A DNA stretch of 60,626 nucleotides from an uncultured bacterium. Its GTDB lineage: Bacteria; Bacillota; Clostridia; Lachnospirales; Lachnospiraceae. This document shows, one piece after another, positions 42,579-52,300 of this stretch. A model generated the notes under the pieces. It was not told the DNA's origin, did no database searches, and was given only the letters and a program-made list of their open reading frames with translations. Positions within the stretch are counted from its first letter, which is position 1, and each line of letters starts with the position of its first letter. The stretch covers positions 1 to 60,626 of the forward strand of contig CAMUHA010000002.1 of assembly GCA_947088515.1 (NCBI GenBank), written 5' to 3'. Position numbers and translations under genes: made by a program.

Positions 42579-42601
42579 AATCAAAATTATTGCGCATAAT
42601 A
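42572..42601 (+). promoter_or_regulatory. Candidate sigma-G promoter of spoVAE
   Basis: AGGATA (42572-42577) and CATAATA (42595-42601) are 17 bp apart; the -10 fits the sigma-G pattern CATnnTA and the -35 is partial. It lies 27 nt before spoVAE and overlaps the end of the preceding gene. Confidence 0.5.
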
Positions 42602-42628
42602 ATCCATGAAAAAAGAAGGGAGGATATC

Positions 42629-42985
42629 ATGGATTATTTTAATGCCTTTTGGGTTGGCGGGTTGATTTGCGCGCTGGTGCAGATTTTAATGGAAAAAACG
42701 AAAATGATGCCAGGACGGATTATGGTTTTACTGGTGTGTCTGGGGGCGGTTATCGGTGTGTTTGGATGGTACCAGCCCTTTATGGAGTTTGCAGGAGCGG
42801 GAGCATCGGTGCCGCTGCTTGGATTTGGCAATGTACTTATGAAAGGGGTAAAGGAAGCTGTGGATAAAGAGGGATTTATGGGACTGTTTTCCGGCGGCTT
42901 TAAGGCAGGGGCAGTTGGAACCTCGGCAGCCCTGATTTTTGGGTATTTGGCAAGTTTGGTTTTTAATCCTAAAATGAAAAAATAA
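42629..42985 (+). CDS. spoVAE: Stage V sporulation protein AE
   Basis: A 118-residue integral membrane protein with four segments and the SpoVAE(B) pattern FWVGGLICALVQILMEKTKM, then MEFAGAGASVPLLGFGNVLMKGV (in pieces). It completes the SpoVA set in this window. ATG 42629 follows GGGAGG. It lies 8.2 kb from spoVAD, with which it is normally adjacent. Confidence 0.93.
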   Translation: MDYFNAFWVGGLICALVQILMEKTKMMPGRIMVLLVCLGAVIGVFGWYQPFMEFAGAGASVPLLGFGNVLMKGVKEAVDKEGFMGLFSGGFKAGAVGTSAALIFGYLASLVFNPKMKK

Positions 42986-42995
42986 AAAGCTTAAG

Positions 42996-43024
42996 TTGTT
43001 CTTTTCACTTTTTGCATATATAAT
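42996..43024 (+). promoter_or_regulatory. Promoter of the Xaa-Pro aminopeptidase gene
   Basis: TTGTTC (42996-43001) and TATAAT (43019-43024) are 17 bp apart, starting transcription about 70 nt before the gene. Confidence 0.65.
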
Positions 43025-43100
43025 AGATTGCGGTGAGCGTACTTTGGATATAGAGTACAGAGTGTGTTTAAAGGCAGGAAGAAAGGAAAAGTGGAAAGCT

Positions 43101-44909
43101 ATGATAAAGGAAAGACTTTGCAAATTAAGAGAAAGTATGAAAGCTGCTGGGATAGACTGTTATCTGATTCCGACATCGGATTATCATGACAGTGAATATG
43201 TCAGCGGCTTTTTTATGGTGCGCAAATACTTCAGCGGTTTTACAGGATCAGCGGGTACACTGGTGGTAACGGGCGAGGAAGCGGCGCTTTTTACGGACGG
43301 CAGGTATTTCATTCAGGCGGATGGGGAGCTTAAAGGAACAGGTATCCGGCTGATGAAGATGGGAGAGCCGGATGTACCGGAATTAAAGGAATATCTGGAA
43401 CAAGTCCTGAAAGAGGGATGGACCTTAGGATTTGACGGAAGGGTGATAAAGGCAGATGATGCAGAGTCTTATGAGAAGATACTGGAAAAGAAAAAGGGAA
43501 AGCTTATCTGGGATAAAGATTTGGCCGTGGATATCTGGAAGGAACGTCCCACCCTTGTGCATCATCCGGTCTTTTTATTGAAGGAATGTTATAGTGGTGA
43601 GAGCGCCGCTTCAAAAATTGACCGCGTGAGAACCAAAATGAAGGAGGAAGGGGCGGACGTCCATATATTGACTACGTTGGACGATATAGCATGGCTTCTT
43701 AATATCCGTGGAAATGATGTTGAAAATTGTCCTGTGGTACTTGCCTATGCGGTGGTGACAGAGGAAAAAGTATTGCTTTTTGCAGAGGATGAAAAAAGCG
43801 GGAACGGAGATAAGATTTGGCCGGAGGAGGTCCGGCAATACCTAAAAGAAAGCGGAACCGAACTGCGTCCATACGATAACTTTTACCAGTATGTGTCACA
43901 AATTCATGGTAAAAAGGCATTGCTGTGTAAAGCGCGTATCAGCTGCCGGCTGAAAAAAGAGCTATCCAAAGATGTGACGGTAATTGATAAGCCTAATCCC
44001 ACAGCGGCAATGAAAGCAGTCAAAAATCAGGTAGAAACAGAAAATATCAGGAAAGCCCATATTAAGGATGGCGTGGCAGTTACCCGTTTTATGTACTGGC
44101 TGAAGAAGAATGTGGGAAAAATTCCCATGACGGAAATCAGTGCGGCAGAGTATCTTGAGAATCTGCGGAAAGAAATGGAGCATTTTATAGAGCCAAGCTT
44201 TGAAACCATCTGCGCTTATGGGGCAAATGGAGCCATTATCCATTACAGCGCCAATCCGAATTCTTGTGCCGAAATCCGCCCGGAGGGACTTCTTATGGTG
44301 GACAGCGGCGGACACTATATGGAGGGAACAACTGATATTACACGTACCTTTGTGCTGGGAGAAATTACCCCAGAGATGAAGGAGCATTTTACTCTTGTGC
44401 TCCGCGCCATGCTGCAGCTGAAGGATACGAAATTTTTAAAGGACTGCCGGGGAGTCAATCTGGATATCCGGGCAAGGGAGATTTTCTGGGAAAAGGGACT
44501 TGACTATAAACATGGAACAGGACATGGCGTCGGATATCTCCTGAATGTGCATGAAGGGCCTAACGGCTTTAGATGGAAAGTCCTTCATGATTATAAGGAC
44601 AGTGCAGTTTTTGAAGAGGGAATGGTGACTACAGATGAACCGGGAATTTATATAGAAGGAAGCCATGGAATCCGGCTTGAAAATGAGCTGCTTTGCCGGA
44701 AAGGGGAAGAAAATGGATATGGTCAGTTTATGTACTTTGAAGACCTGACTTATGCGCCAATTGACTTAGATGGCGTGGATATGTCCGCCATGGAGGAAGT
44801 TGATAAAAGAAGGCTGAATGAATACCACAGAAAAGTGTATGAAAAACTTGCGCCCTATTTTGAGGGGGAGGAGTTAATCTGGCTTAAGGATGCCACCCGT
44901 GAGGTGTAA
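43101..44909 (+). CDS. Xaa-Pro aminopeptidase, M24B family
   Basis: A 602-residue cytosolic aminopeptidase P that removes an N-terminal residue before proline. It has three parts: two creatinase N-terminal-like domains (about 1-300) and the pita-bread catalytic domain, with metal ligands Asp and Asp in VDSGGHYMEGTTDITRTF, His in GTGHGVGY, and Glu residues in DEPGIY and RLENE. The 600-residue three-domain form is typical of eukaryote-like bacterial APP. ATG 43101 was chosen because the earlier in-frame ATG (42996) lies in the promoter. Confidence 0.92.
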   Translation: MIKERLCKLRESMKAAGIDCYLIPTSDYHDSEYVSGFFMVRKYFSGFTGSAGTLVVTGEEAALFTDGRYFIQADGELKGTGIRLMKMGEPDVPELKEYLEQVLKEGWTLGFDGRVIKADDAESYEKILEKKKGKLIWDKDLAVDIWKERPTLVHHPVFLLKECYSGESAASKIDRVRTKMKEEGADVHILTTLDDIAWLLNIRGNDVENCPVVLAYAVVTEEKVLLFAEDEKSGNGDKIWPEEVRQYLKESGTELRPYDNFYQYVSQIHGKKALLCKARISCRLKKELSKDVTVIDKPNPTAAMKAVKNQVETENIRKAHIKDGVAVTRFMYWLKKNVGKIPMTEISAAEYLENLRKEMEHFIEPSFETICAYGANGAIIHYSANPNSCAEIRPEGLLMVDSGGHYMEGTTDITRTFVLGEITPEMKEHFTLVLRAMLQLKDTKFLKDCRGVNLDIRAREIFWEKGLDYKHGTGHGVGYLLNVHEGPNGFRWKVLHDYKDSAVFEEGMVTTDEPGIYIEGSHGIRLENELLCRKGEENGYGQFMYFEDLTYAPIDLDGVDMSAMEEVDKRRLNEYHRKVYEKLAPYFEGEELIWLKDATREV

Positions 44910-44968
44910 GATACACAATTAAAAATGGTAAAGGGGTGCAGTTTTCCTGCCAAAAGAAAGGACAGTGT

Positions 44969-45781
44969 ATGATACCCAAAGTTGATGCAGACGAAAAAGG
45001 AATGTTAAAAGACATAACCTGCTTTGCCCTTGATATGGACGGAACCGTTTATCTGGGAGAAAAGTGGATTGAAGGAGCAAAAGAATTTCTTGGGGCAATT
45101 ACCCGCGCAGGGAAGAAATATGTGTTTCTGACTAACAATTCCTCCAAAAATCCACAGGCATATATGGAAAAGCTGGGGCGTATGGGACTGGAAACCTGCA
45201 GGGAACAAATCGTTACCTCCGGCATGGCGGCTATTGATTATTTAAAACATCATTTTCCCCAAAAGAAAGTGTTTCTTTTAGGAAACGATTTGCTAAAGGC
45301 GGAGTTTGAGGAAGAAGGAATATGGCTGGATGAAAAGGATCCGGAGGTAGTTGTAACCGGGTTTGACAATACGCTTACCTATGAAAAAATGTGCAGAGTA
45401 TGTGACCTGGTCAGGGAAGGGCTTCCCTATATTGCCACACACCCGGACTATAATTGTCCCACGGAACAAGGCTTTGTTCCGGATATAGGGGCAATTCATG
45501 CGTTTATCCACGCTTCAGCTTTCCGGTATCCTGACCATATAATAGGAAAACCAAATGGGGACATTATGGATTTTCTCTCAAGAAGAGCCGGGGCGGATAA
45601 AGAACACACAGCGATGGTGGGGGACCGCCTGTATACAGATGTGGCGGCAGGCGTGAACAATGGCTATAGGGGGATTTTGGTGCTTAGCGGGGAAGCGGGC
45701 CTGGAAGACGTGGAAAAATCGGAGGTGATTCCACACTTGATTTTTTCTTCTGTAAAGGAAATGATTCCTTACATCAGGTAA
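44969..45781 (+). CDS. HAD-IIA family phosphatase (NagD-like)
   Basis: A 270-residue phosphatase with HAD motif I DMDGTVYLG (nucleophile Asp), motif II LTNNSSK, the Lys of motif III in GKPNG, and motif IV VGDRLYTDV. The C2a cap domain between motifs II and III identifies the NagD/4-nitrophenylphosphatase/phosphoglycolate group. The substrate may be a nucleotide or sugar phosphate. ATG 44969 follows AAAGGAC; a later ATG at 45002 is possible. Confidence 0.9.
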   Translation: MIPKVDADEKGMLKDITCFALDMDGTVYLGEKWIEGAKEFLGAITRAGKKYVFLTNNSSKNPQAYMEKLGRMGLETCREQIVTSGMAAIDYLKHHFPQKKVFLLGNDLLKAEFEEEGIWLDEKDPEVVVTGFDNTLTYEKMCRVCDLVREGLPYIATHPDYNCPTEQGFVPDIGAIHAFIHASAFRYPDHIIGKPNGDIMDFLSRRAGADKEHTAMVGDRLYTDVAAGVNNGYRGILVLSGEAGLEDVEKSEVIPHLIFSSVKEMIPYIR

Positions 45782-45844
45782 TAAAATTACGGAGATGTAC
45801 ATAAAAAGCGCATGTTATTTAATATAAAATAACGGGAGATATTT

Positions 45845-48800
45845 ATGGGGTTACAGTTTTATTTTGGCGGGTCAGGCGCAGGAAAGAGCAGGCGGCTTCA
45901 CAAAGATATTGTGGCTTGGGCAAAACAGGAACAGAGGCGCAATTTTCTATTTCTGGCGCCTGACCAGTTTACCATGCAGACACAGGTGGATTTGGTAAAC
46001 GCCAGTGAATGCGGTGGAATTATGAATATTGATGTGCTAAGCTTTGGCCGCCTGGCGCACCGGATTTTTGAGGAAACAGGGTACGGAAATAAACCGGTAC
46101 TGGATGATACAGGAAAAAGTCTGGCGCTGCGCAAGGTGGCAACATCCTTACAGGGGCAGATGCCGGTAATTGGGAAGAACTTAAACAAAATAGGATATAT
46201 CCATGAAGTCAAATCAGCTATTTCCGAGTTTATGCAGTATGGCATCAGTACCAGTCAGGTGGGAGAACTGGCAGAGTTTGCCAAAGGACGCGGAGCGCTG
46301 CACAGTAAATTAAAGGATTTGGAAATTATTTATAAAGGGTTTAACGATTATATAAAGGAACGGTTTATTACCACAGAAGAAACCCTGGAGCTTTTGACGC
46401 GCGCCGTTGGAAAATCACATATTATAAAGGACAGTGTGATAATTTTTGACGGCTTTACAGGCTTTACGCCTATCCAGTACCGTCTGATTCAGGAGCTTCT
46501 TAAATTGACCAAAAGAGTCATAATCTCTGTCACCATTGACGCTGCAGAGGATGCGTTCCTGCCAAAGGGAGAGCAGGAGTTGTTCTTTCTTAGCAAAAAG
46601 ACGGTAAAAGATTTGTGCCGCCTGGCTAAGGAGGCAGGTGTTAAAAGAACGGATGATATTTTTATTAAAACCAAACCGCTTCCGCGGTTTGGCGATAATA
46701 AAGAGCTGGCACATTTGGAACAGCATCTGTTCCGGTATCCGCTGCGTCCTTTTAAGGAGGAGAGCGGAGAAAGCATTCACTTGATGGAGGCTTTAAATCC
46801 GGCTAAGGAAGTACGACAGGTGTGCATCCAGATTAAGAAACTGGTACTGGAAGAAGGGTACTGCTACCGGGATATTGCAGTGGTGGTGGGGGATTTGGAA
46901 ACCTATGCGGATTATTTTGAGAGGGAAGCCCTTGTCTATGACATACCTGTATTTATGGACAGAACCAGAGGACTTTTACTGAACCCGTTTATTGAATATA
47001 TACGGAGCGCGCTGAAAATCGTGCTTTTTGACTTCTCTTATGAAACAGTGTTCCACTATCTGCGCTGCGGGCTTTCCGGGTTTGAGCCAAGGGAGGTTGA
47101 TTATCTGGAAAATTATGTGCTTGCACTTGGCATAAAAGGAAAGAAGAAATGGAGCCAGACTTTCGTGCGCAGGGTGGAGTTGCATTGGGATTTTGCAGAC
47201 ACACAGGAAAAGGAAGAAGAGCAAAGACTTTTTTTGGAGAAATTAAACAGTCTTAGAGAACGATTTATGGGACAGATTGCCCCTCTTCTGGAAAAGAGGA
47301 AGACTGCAGGGGAGCTGGTTCGCACTTTGTATGAGTTTATTGTAGCTGGAAAAATCCAGGAAAAGCTTGCAGGCTATGAGCTTTATTTTAAAGAGAACAA
47401 AGACCCGGAGCGGGCAAAAGAATATGCACAGATTTACCGTCTTGTAATGGAAGTTTTGGAACAGATAATGGGCCTTTTGGGAGAAGAGCCTATGAATCTT
47501 AGGGAATTTGCGGATATTTTAGATGCAGGTTTTGCAGAAATTGAAGTTGGGATTATCCCTGGAAGTGTGGACCGGATTGTAGTTGGGGATATGGAACGGA
47601 CCCGTTTAAAACAAGTTAAAATATTATTTTTCTTAGGAGTTAATGATGGAAATATTCCTAAAACAGCTTCCAAAGGAGGAATAATTTCTGATATTGACAG
47701 AGAGTTTTTACAGCAGTCAGAATTTGAATTAGCGCCCACCCCCAGACAGCAGATGTATATTCAAAGGCTTTACCTTTATATGAACATGACCAAACCTTCC
47801 AGGCGACTTTACCTGTCCTATGCAAGGGTGAACAGCCAGGGAAAAAGCATCCGGCCTTCCTATCTGGTGGATATGATGTTAAAGCTTTTTCCCTTAGTAA
47901 AAATAAAAAGAACGGATGTTATTTATTCGGGTGCAGAGGGGATTGTAGGAAAAAAGGATGGTTTGTCTTTCCTTGCGGAGGGGCTTCGGGATTATGCAGA
48001 GGGCAGAGTGGGAGCTATACAGGAAGAGGAACTGCGTGGCCTATACCAGCTTTATGAAAAGGATGAAATCTACAGCGTTTACGCCCGGAAGCTGGAGGAG
48101 GCAGCTTTTTCAAGGTATGAACATAAACCCCTGGCGGCAGCGGTTGCAAAGGCCCTCTATGGCAGTATACTGGAAAACAGCATCAGCCGTCTGGAAAAGT
48201 TTGCCGCCTGTGCTTATGCACATTTCCTGCAATATGGCCTGATGCTGAAAGAACGGGAAGAATTCAGCTTTGAGCAGGCGGATTTGGGTAATATTTTTCA
48301 TGGAGTGTTGGAAGCTTTTGCAGGAAAACTTTCAGAAAATAATCTTACATGGTTTGATTTTGATGAAGAAGAAGGGGACCGGCTGCTCTGGGAGGTATTG
48401 GAGGCTTATACGGCATCTTATGGGGAAACGGTTCTTTACAGCAGCTCCCGCTATGAATATATGGTAGAGCGGATATATCGGATTTTAAAAAGAACCATAC
48501 GGACATTGAAAGCCCAGCTGAAGGAAGGCTCCTTTGTCCCTGCTTCTTTTGAAATGTCATTTTCAAAAGTAGAAGCGTTAGAGGCGGTAAATATTGCCCT
48601 TTCTGAGGGGGAGCAGATGAAGCTGCGCGGACGGATTGACAGAATTGACACCTGTGAGGATGAAGAGCATGTTTATGTGAAGGTGATTGATTATAAATCC
48701 GGCAGCCGGACATTTAATCTGGCAGCTTTATATTACGGGCTGCAGCTGCAGTTGGTAGTGTACATGAATGTGGCGGCAGAGATTGCGGCAAGAAACCACC

Positions 48801-49354
48801 CGGATAAGGAAGTGGTTCCGGCGGCCCTTTTATATTATCATGTAAATGACCCGCTGGTTAGGGCAAAGGAAGAGCTGACGCCGGAAGAAATCAATCAGGA
48901 AATTTTAAAAGAGCTTAGAACAACTGGAATTGTAAATGAGGATGAGAAGGTAGTAAGCCTGCTTGACAAGAATTTTTCAGAAAAATCGGTGGTGATACCT
49001 GTAGAGCGGAAAAAGGATGGAAGCTTTTCTCTACGTTCCAGCACCATAGCCAAGGAAGACTATGAAACCGTATCCCAGTATGTAAGCTATAAAATCAGAG
49101 AGTTTGGCAGAAGGATACTGGCAGGAGATATCAAAGTAAATCCCTGTGAGCAGGGAGGAAGACAGTCCTGTACTTTTTGTGCCTATAAGGGAGTGTGTGA
49201 TTATGAAGAGAAAGTGCCAGGGTACCATACACGGCTTTTAGCGGCGCTGACGGATGATGAAGTGTTTGAGAGAATGCGGAAGGAACTTGGGGAAAATCAA
49301 AGCCCATCGAACCTGCCGGAATCTTCTGCAGATACTTTGCAGAAAAAATTATAG
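45845..49354 (+). CDS. addB: ATP-dependent helicase/nuclease subunit B
   Basis: An 1169-residue subunit of the AddAB complex, which resects double-strand DNA breaks for RecA. Seen here: Walker A GGSGAGKS at residues 8-15, degenerate helicase core, and the C-terminal RecB-like nuclease with VIDYKSG. An iron-sulphur cluster is expected from a Cys near residue 790 (KFAACAYAHF) plus the late trio in SCTFCAYKGVCDYE. It ends 17 nt before addA. A short hairpin (GTTATTT/AAATAAC) lies just before its ribosome binding site. Confidence 0.95.
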   Translation: MGLQFYFGGSGAGKSRRLHKDIVAWAKQEQRRNFLFLAPDQFTMQTQVDLVNASECGGIMNIDVLSFGRLAHRIFEETGYGNKPVLDDTGKSLALRKVATSLQGQMPVIGKNLNKIGYIHEVKSAISEFMQYGISTSQVGELAEFAKGRGALHSKLKDLEIIYKGFNDYIKERFITTEETLELLTRAVGKSHIIKDSVIIFDGFTGFTPIQYRLIQELLKLTKRVIISVTIDAAEDAFLPKGEQELFFLSKKTVKDLCRLAKEAGVKRTDDIFIKTKPLPRFGDNKELAHLEQHLFRYPLRPFKEESGESIHLMEALNPAKEVRQVCIQIKKLVLEEGYCYRDIAVVVGDLETYADYFEREALVYDIPVFMDRTRGLLLNPFIEYIRSALKIVLFDFSYETVFHYLRCGLSGFEPREVDYLENYVLALGIKGKKKWSQTFVRRVELHWDFADTQEKEEEQRLFLEKLNSLRERFMGQIAPLLEKRKTAGELVRTLYEFIVAGKIQEKLAGYELYFKENKDPERAKEYAQIYRLVMEVLEQIMGLLGEEPMNLREFADILDAGFAEIEVGIIPGSVDRIVVGDMERTRLKQVKILFFLGVNDGNIPKTASKGGIISDIDREFLQQSEFELAPTPRQQMYIQRLYLYMNMTKPSRRLYLSYARVNSQGKSIRPSYLVDMMLKLFPLVKIKRTDVIYSGAEGIVGKKDGLSFLAEGLRDYAEGRVGAIQEEELRGLYQLYEKDEIYSVYARKLEEAAFSRYEHKPLAAAVAKALYGSILENSISRLEKFAACAYAHFLQYGLMLKEREEFSFEQADLGNIFHGVLEAFAGKLSENNLTWFDFDEEEGDRLLWEVLEAYTASYGETVLYSSSRYEYMVERIYRILKRTIRTLKAQLKEGSFVPASFEMSFSKVEALEAVNIALSEGEQMKLRGRIDRIDTCEDEEHVYVKVIDYKSGSRTFNLAALYYGLQLQLVVYMNVAAEIAARNHPDKEVVPAALLYYHVNDPLVRAKEELTPEEINQEILKELRTTGIVNEDEKVVSLLDKNFSEKSVVIPVERKKDGSFSLRSSTIAKEDYETVSQYVSYKIREFGRRILAGDIKVNPCEQGGRQSCTFCAYKGVCDYEEKVPGYHTRLLAALTDDEVFERMRKELGENQSPSNLPESSADTLQKKL

Positions 49355-49371
49355 TATGGCGGAGGAACAAA

Positions 49372-52300
49372 ATGGCAATTTCATTTACGCCCGAACAGCA
49401 AAAAGTAATTGAACTAAGGGAAAGGAATATATTGGTTTCGGCGGCGGCAGGCTCCGGGAAAACTGCGGTGCTGGTGGAGCGGATTATCCGAATGATTACG
49501 GAAGGAGACCATCCGGTAGACATTGACCGTTTGCTGGTGGTAACTTTCACCAACGCTGCAGCGGCAGAGATGCGTGAGCGTATCAGCCAGGCTCTTGATG
49601 GGCGGCTGGAGAAAGAACCGGAAAATGTCCATCTTCAAAAACAGGCTTCCCTTCTTCATAATGCGCAGATTACAACAATTGACAGCTTCTGCCTGTTTGT
49701 GATACGGAATAATTTTAATGACATTGGGCTGGACCCAGGCTTCCGGGTGGCTGACGAGGGGGAGCTGCGCCTTATTAAGCAGGATGTGATGCGGGAACTT
49801 TTGGAAGAGCGGTATCAGGAAAAGAGCAAAGCATTTACAGATTGCGTGGAGTATTTTACCGGGGGTGGGAATGACGGGCTGTTAGAAGAATATATCAGCA
49901 AGCTTTATGAATTTTCCATGAGTAACCCATGGCCGGAGGAATGGATAGAGGGATGCTGCCTGGATTACAAAATAGCAGATACTGCGGAACTGGAAAATAC
50001 CAGTTGGTGCCAGTATCTGGCTGTTTATATCCGGACCGTTTTGCAGGAATGTATAAACAGTCTGGATGGAGCCATACGGATTGTGCACAGGCCGGACGGT
50101 CCTTATATGTATGGGGATGTACTCGAAAAGGAAAAAGAAATGTTAAGCCGGATTTCGGGACTTGGCACACTGCAGGCATTTTATGAGGCTTTTGAAAAGA
50201 TATCCTTTGGCAGGCTTCCATCCAAAAAGGATGAATCGGTAAATCCTGACTGCAGGGAGAAGGTACAAAAGATTCGGAAGGATATCAAGAAACAGATAGA
50301 AAATCTTAGGTCCTCTTATCTTCTTTTCTCTCCGGGGCAGGTGGTTGAGCGGATGGGGGAGGCAGCGCCTAAAGTGGAGGAGCTGCTTTCTTTAACGCTT
50401 TCTTATAAGCAAAGGCTGGATGAAAGAAAGAGAAGGGAAAATATCATAGATTTTCATGATATGGAGCATTTTGCCTTGGACATTCTGTTAAGAAAAGCGG
50501 AGGATGGAAGTGTAGCGCCTTCTGCAGCGGCGCTGGAATACAGGGAGTTTTTTGAAGAAATTCTTATTGATGAGTACCAGGATAGTAATCTGGTACAGGA
50601 ACTTCTTCTCAAAAGCATCTCCGGGGAGGAACAGGGAAAGTATAACCGGTTTATGGTGGGAGATGTAAAGCAGAGCATTTACAAGTTCCGGCTTGCCCGG
50701 CCAGAATTGTTTATGGAGAAGTACAAAAACTATTCCATAGAAGATTCCTGTTGTCAGAGAATAGATTTACACAAGAATTTCCGCAGCCGCAGGGAAGTTC
50801 TGGGCAGTGTCAATGATTTGTTTTTCCAGATTATGGGAGAGGCGCTGGGAGGCGTGGAATACGATGCAAAAGCCGCCCTTTATCCTGGCGCCGCCTACCC
50901 GGAAGCCGCGAAGGAACCAGACGGGCTGCAAAGCGGCATAGAAAGCGACAGTGCAAAGAATGACAGTACAGAGCGCCACAGTGCAGAGGACTATAGTACA
51001 GAGTACTGTGTGATAGGCAGAGATGAAGCTTCTTCTCTTTCTGTGCGGGAGCAGGAGGCGGCAGTGATTGCCCGCAGGATACAGGAGCTGCATAGCAGCT
51101 TTCTGGTAACAGATAAGGAAACAGGAAGGCTCCGGAGGGTAACTTATGGAGATATTGTGATTCTGCTGCGCACTACTTCGGGCTGGGCGGAGGAATTTAA
51201 GGGCGTTTTGGAAAGAGAAGGGATTCCGGCTTATGTCTCTTCAAGGACAGGCTATTTTCAGGCAGTGGAGATTAAAACGCTTTTACAGCTTTTACATGTG
51301 ATTGATAACCCATTGCAGGATATTCCCCTATATGGCGCCATGAAATCTTTTTTCGGCGGGTTTACCCAGGAGGAAATTGCGTTACTCCGGGGGGAAAATA
51401 AAAAGTCCCTGCTGTATGAGCTTTTGACTGTTTACGAGGGGCCTTTAAAAGAACGGGTACAGTTTTTTCTCAACAGACTGGCGGCTTACCGACAGAAAAC
51501 TGCCTATACACCGATTCACAAGCTGATACAGGAGATTTTGACAGATACCGGGTATCTGGACTATGTGACAGTCCGGCCCGGAGGGGAGCAGCGCAGGGCA
51601 AATGTGGAAATGCTGCTCACAAGGGCGGCAGCATTTGAAAATACCAGTTATTATGGTCTGTTTCATTTCCTGCGATATGTGGAGCAGCTGGAAAAGTATG
51701 AGGTGGATTACGGGGAAGCGGATGTGCTGGATGAAAATGCGGATGTAGTGCGCATTATGAGCATCCATAAGAGCAAGGGGCTGGAGTTTCCAGTCTGCTT
51801 TGTGGCAGGGCTTTCAAAGAAGTTTAACAGACAAGATGAGAGCGGCCGTCTGATTGCAGATGTGGATATGGGGATTGGTGTGGACTTTGTGGAAAGCAAT
51901 CTGCGTCTTTTAAGCCCAATGCTCAAGAAAAGCGCTGTGGCGCTGAAAATGAGAATTGACGCTCTTGGGGAAGAGATGCGGGTGCTTTATGTGGCTATGA
52001 CCAGGGCAAAGGAAAAGCTGATTCTCACAGCCATGACGCCGGACATTGAAAAGTTCCGGGAAGCCATGGAGCAAAAAAAAGAGTTTGAGGAAAAGGATGG
52101 GAAAAAGAAGGTTCCCTTTTCTGTGCTTGCAGGTGCAGGCTGTTATCTGGATTTTATCTTTCCCTGCCTGGATAAGGTAAATCTGGTGGCGCCGGAAGAT
52201 ATTATATGTAAGGATATACAGGATGCTGTAGGGCAAATGGAAAAAAAGCACAGGCTGTTTTGGGAAAACAAAAGGGAAGAGGGAGTGACTGATAAGGACA

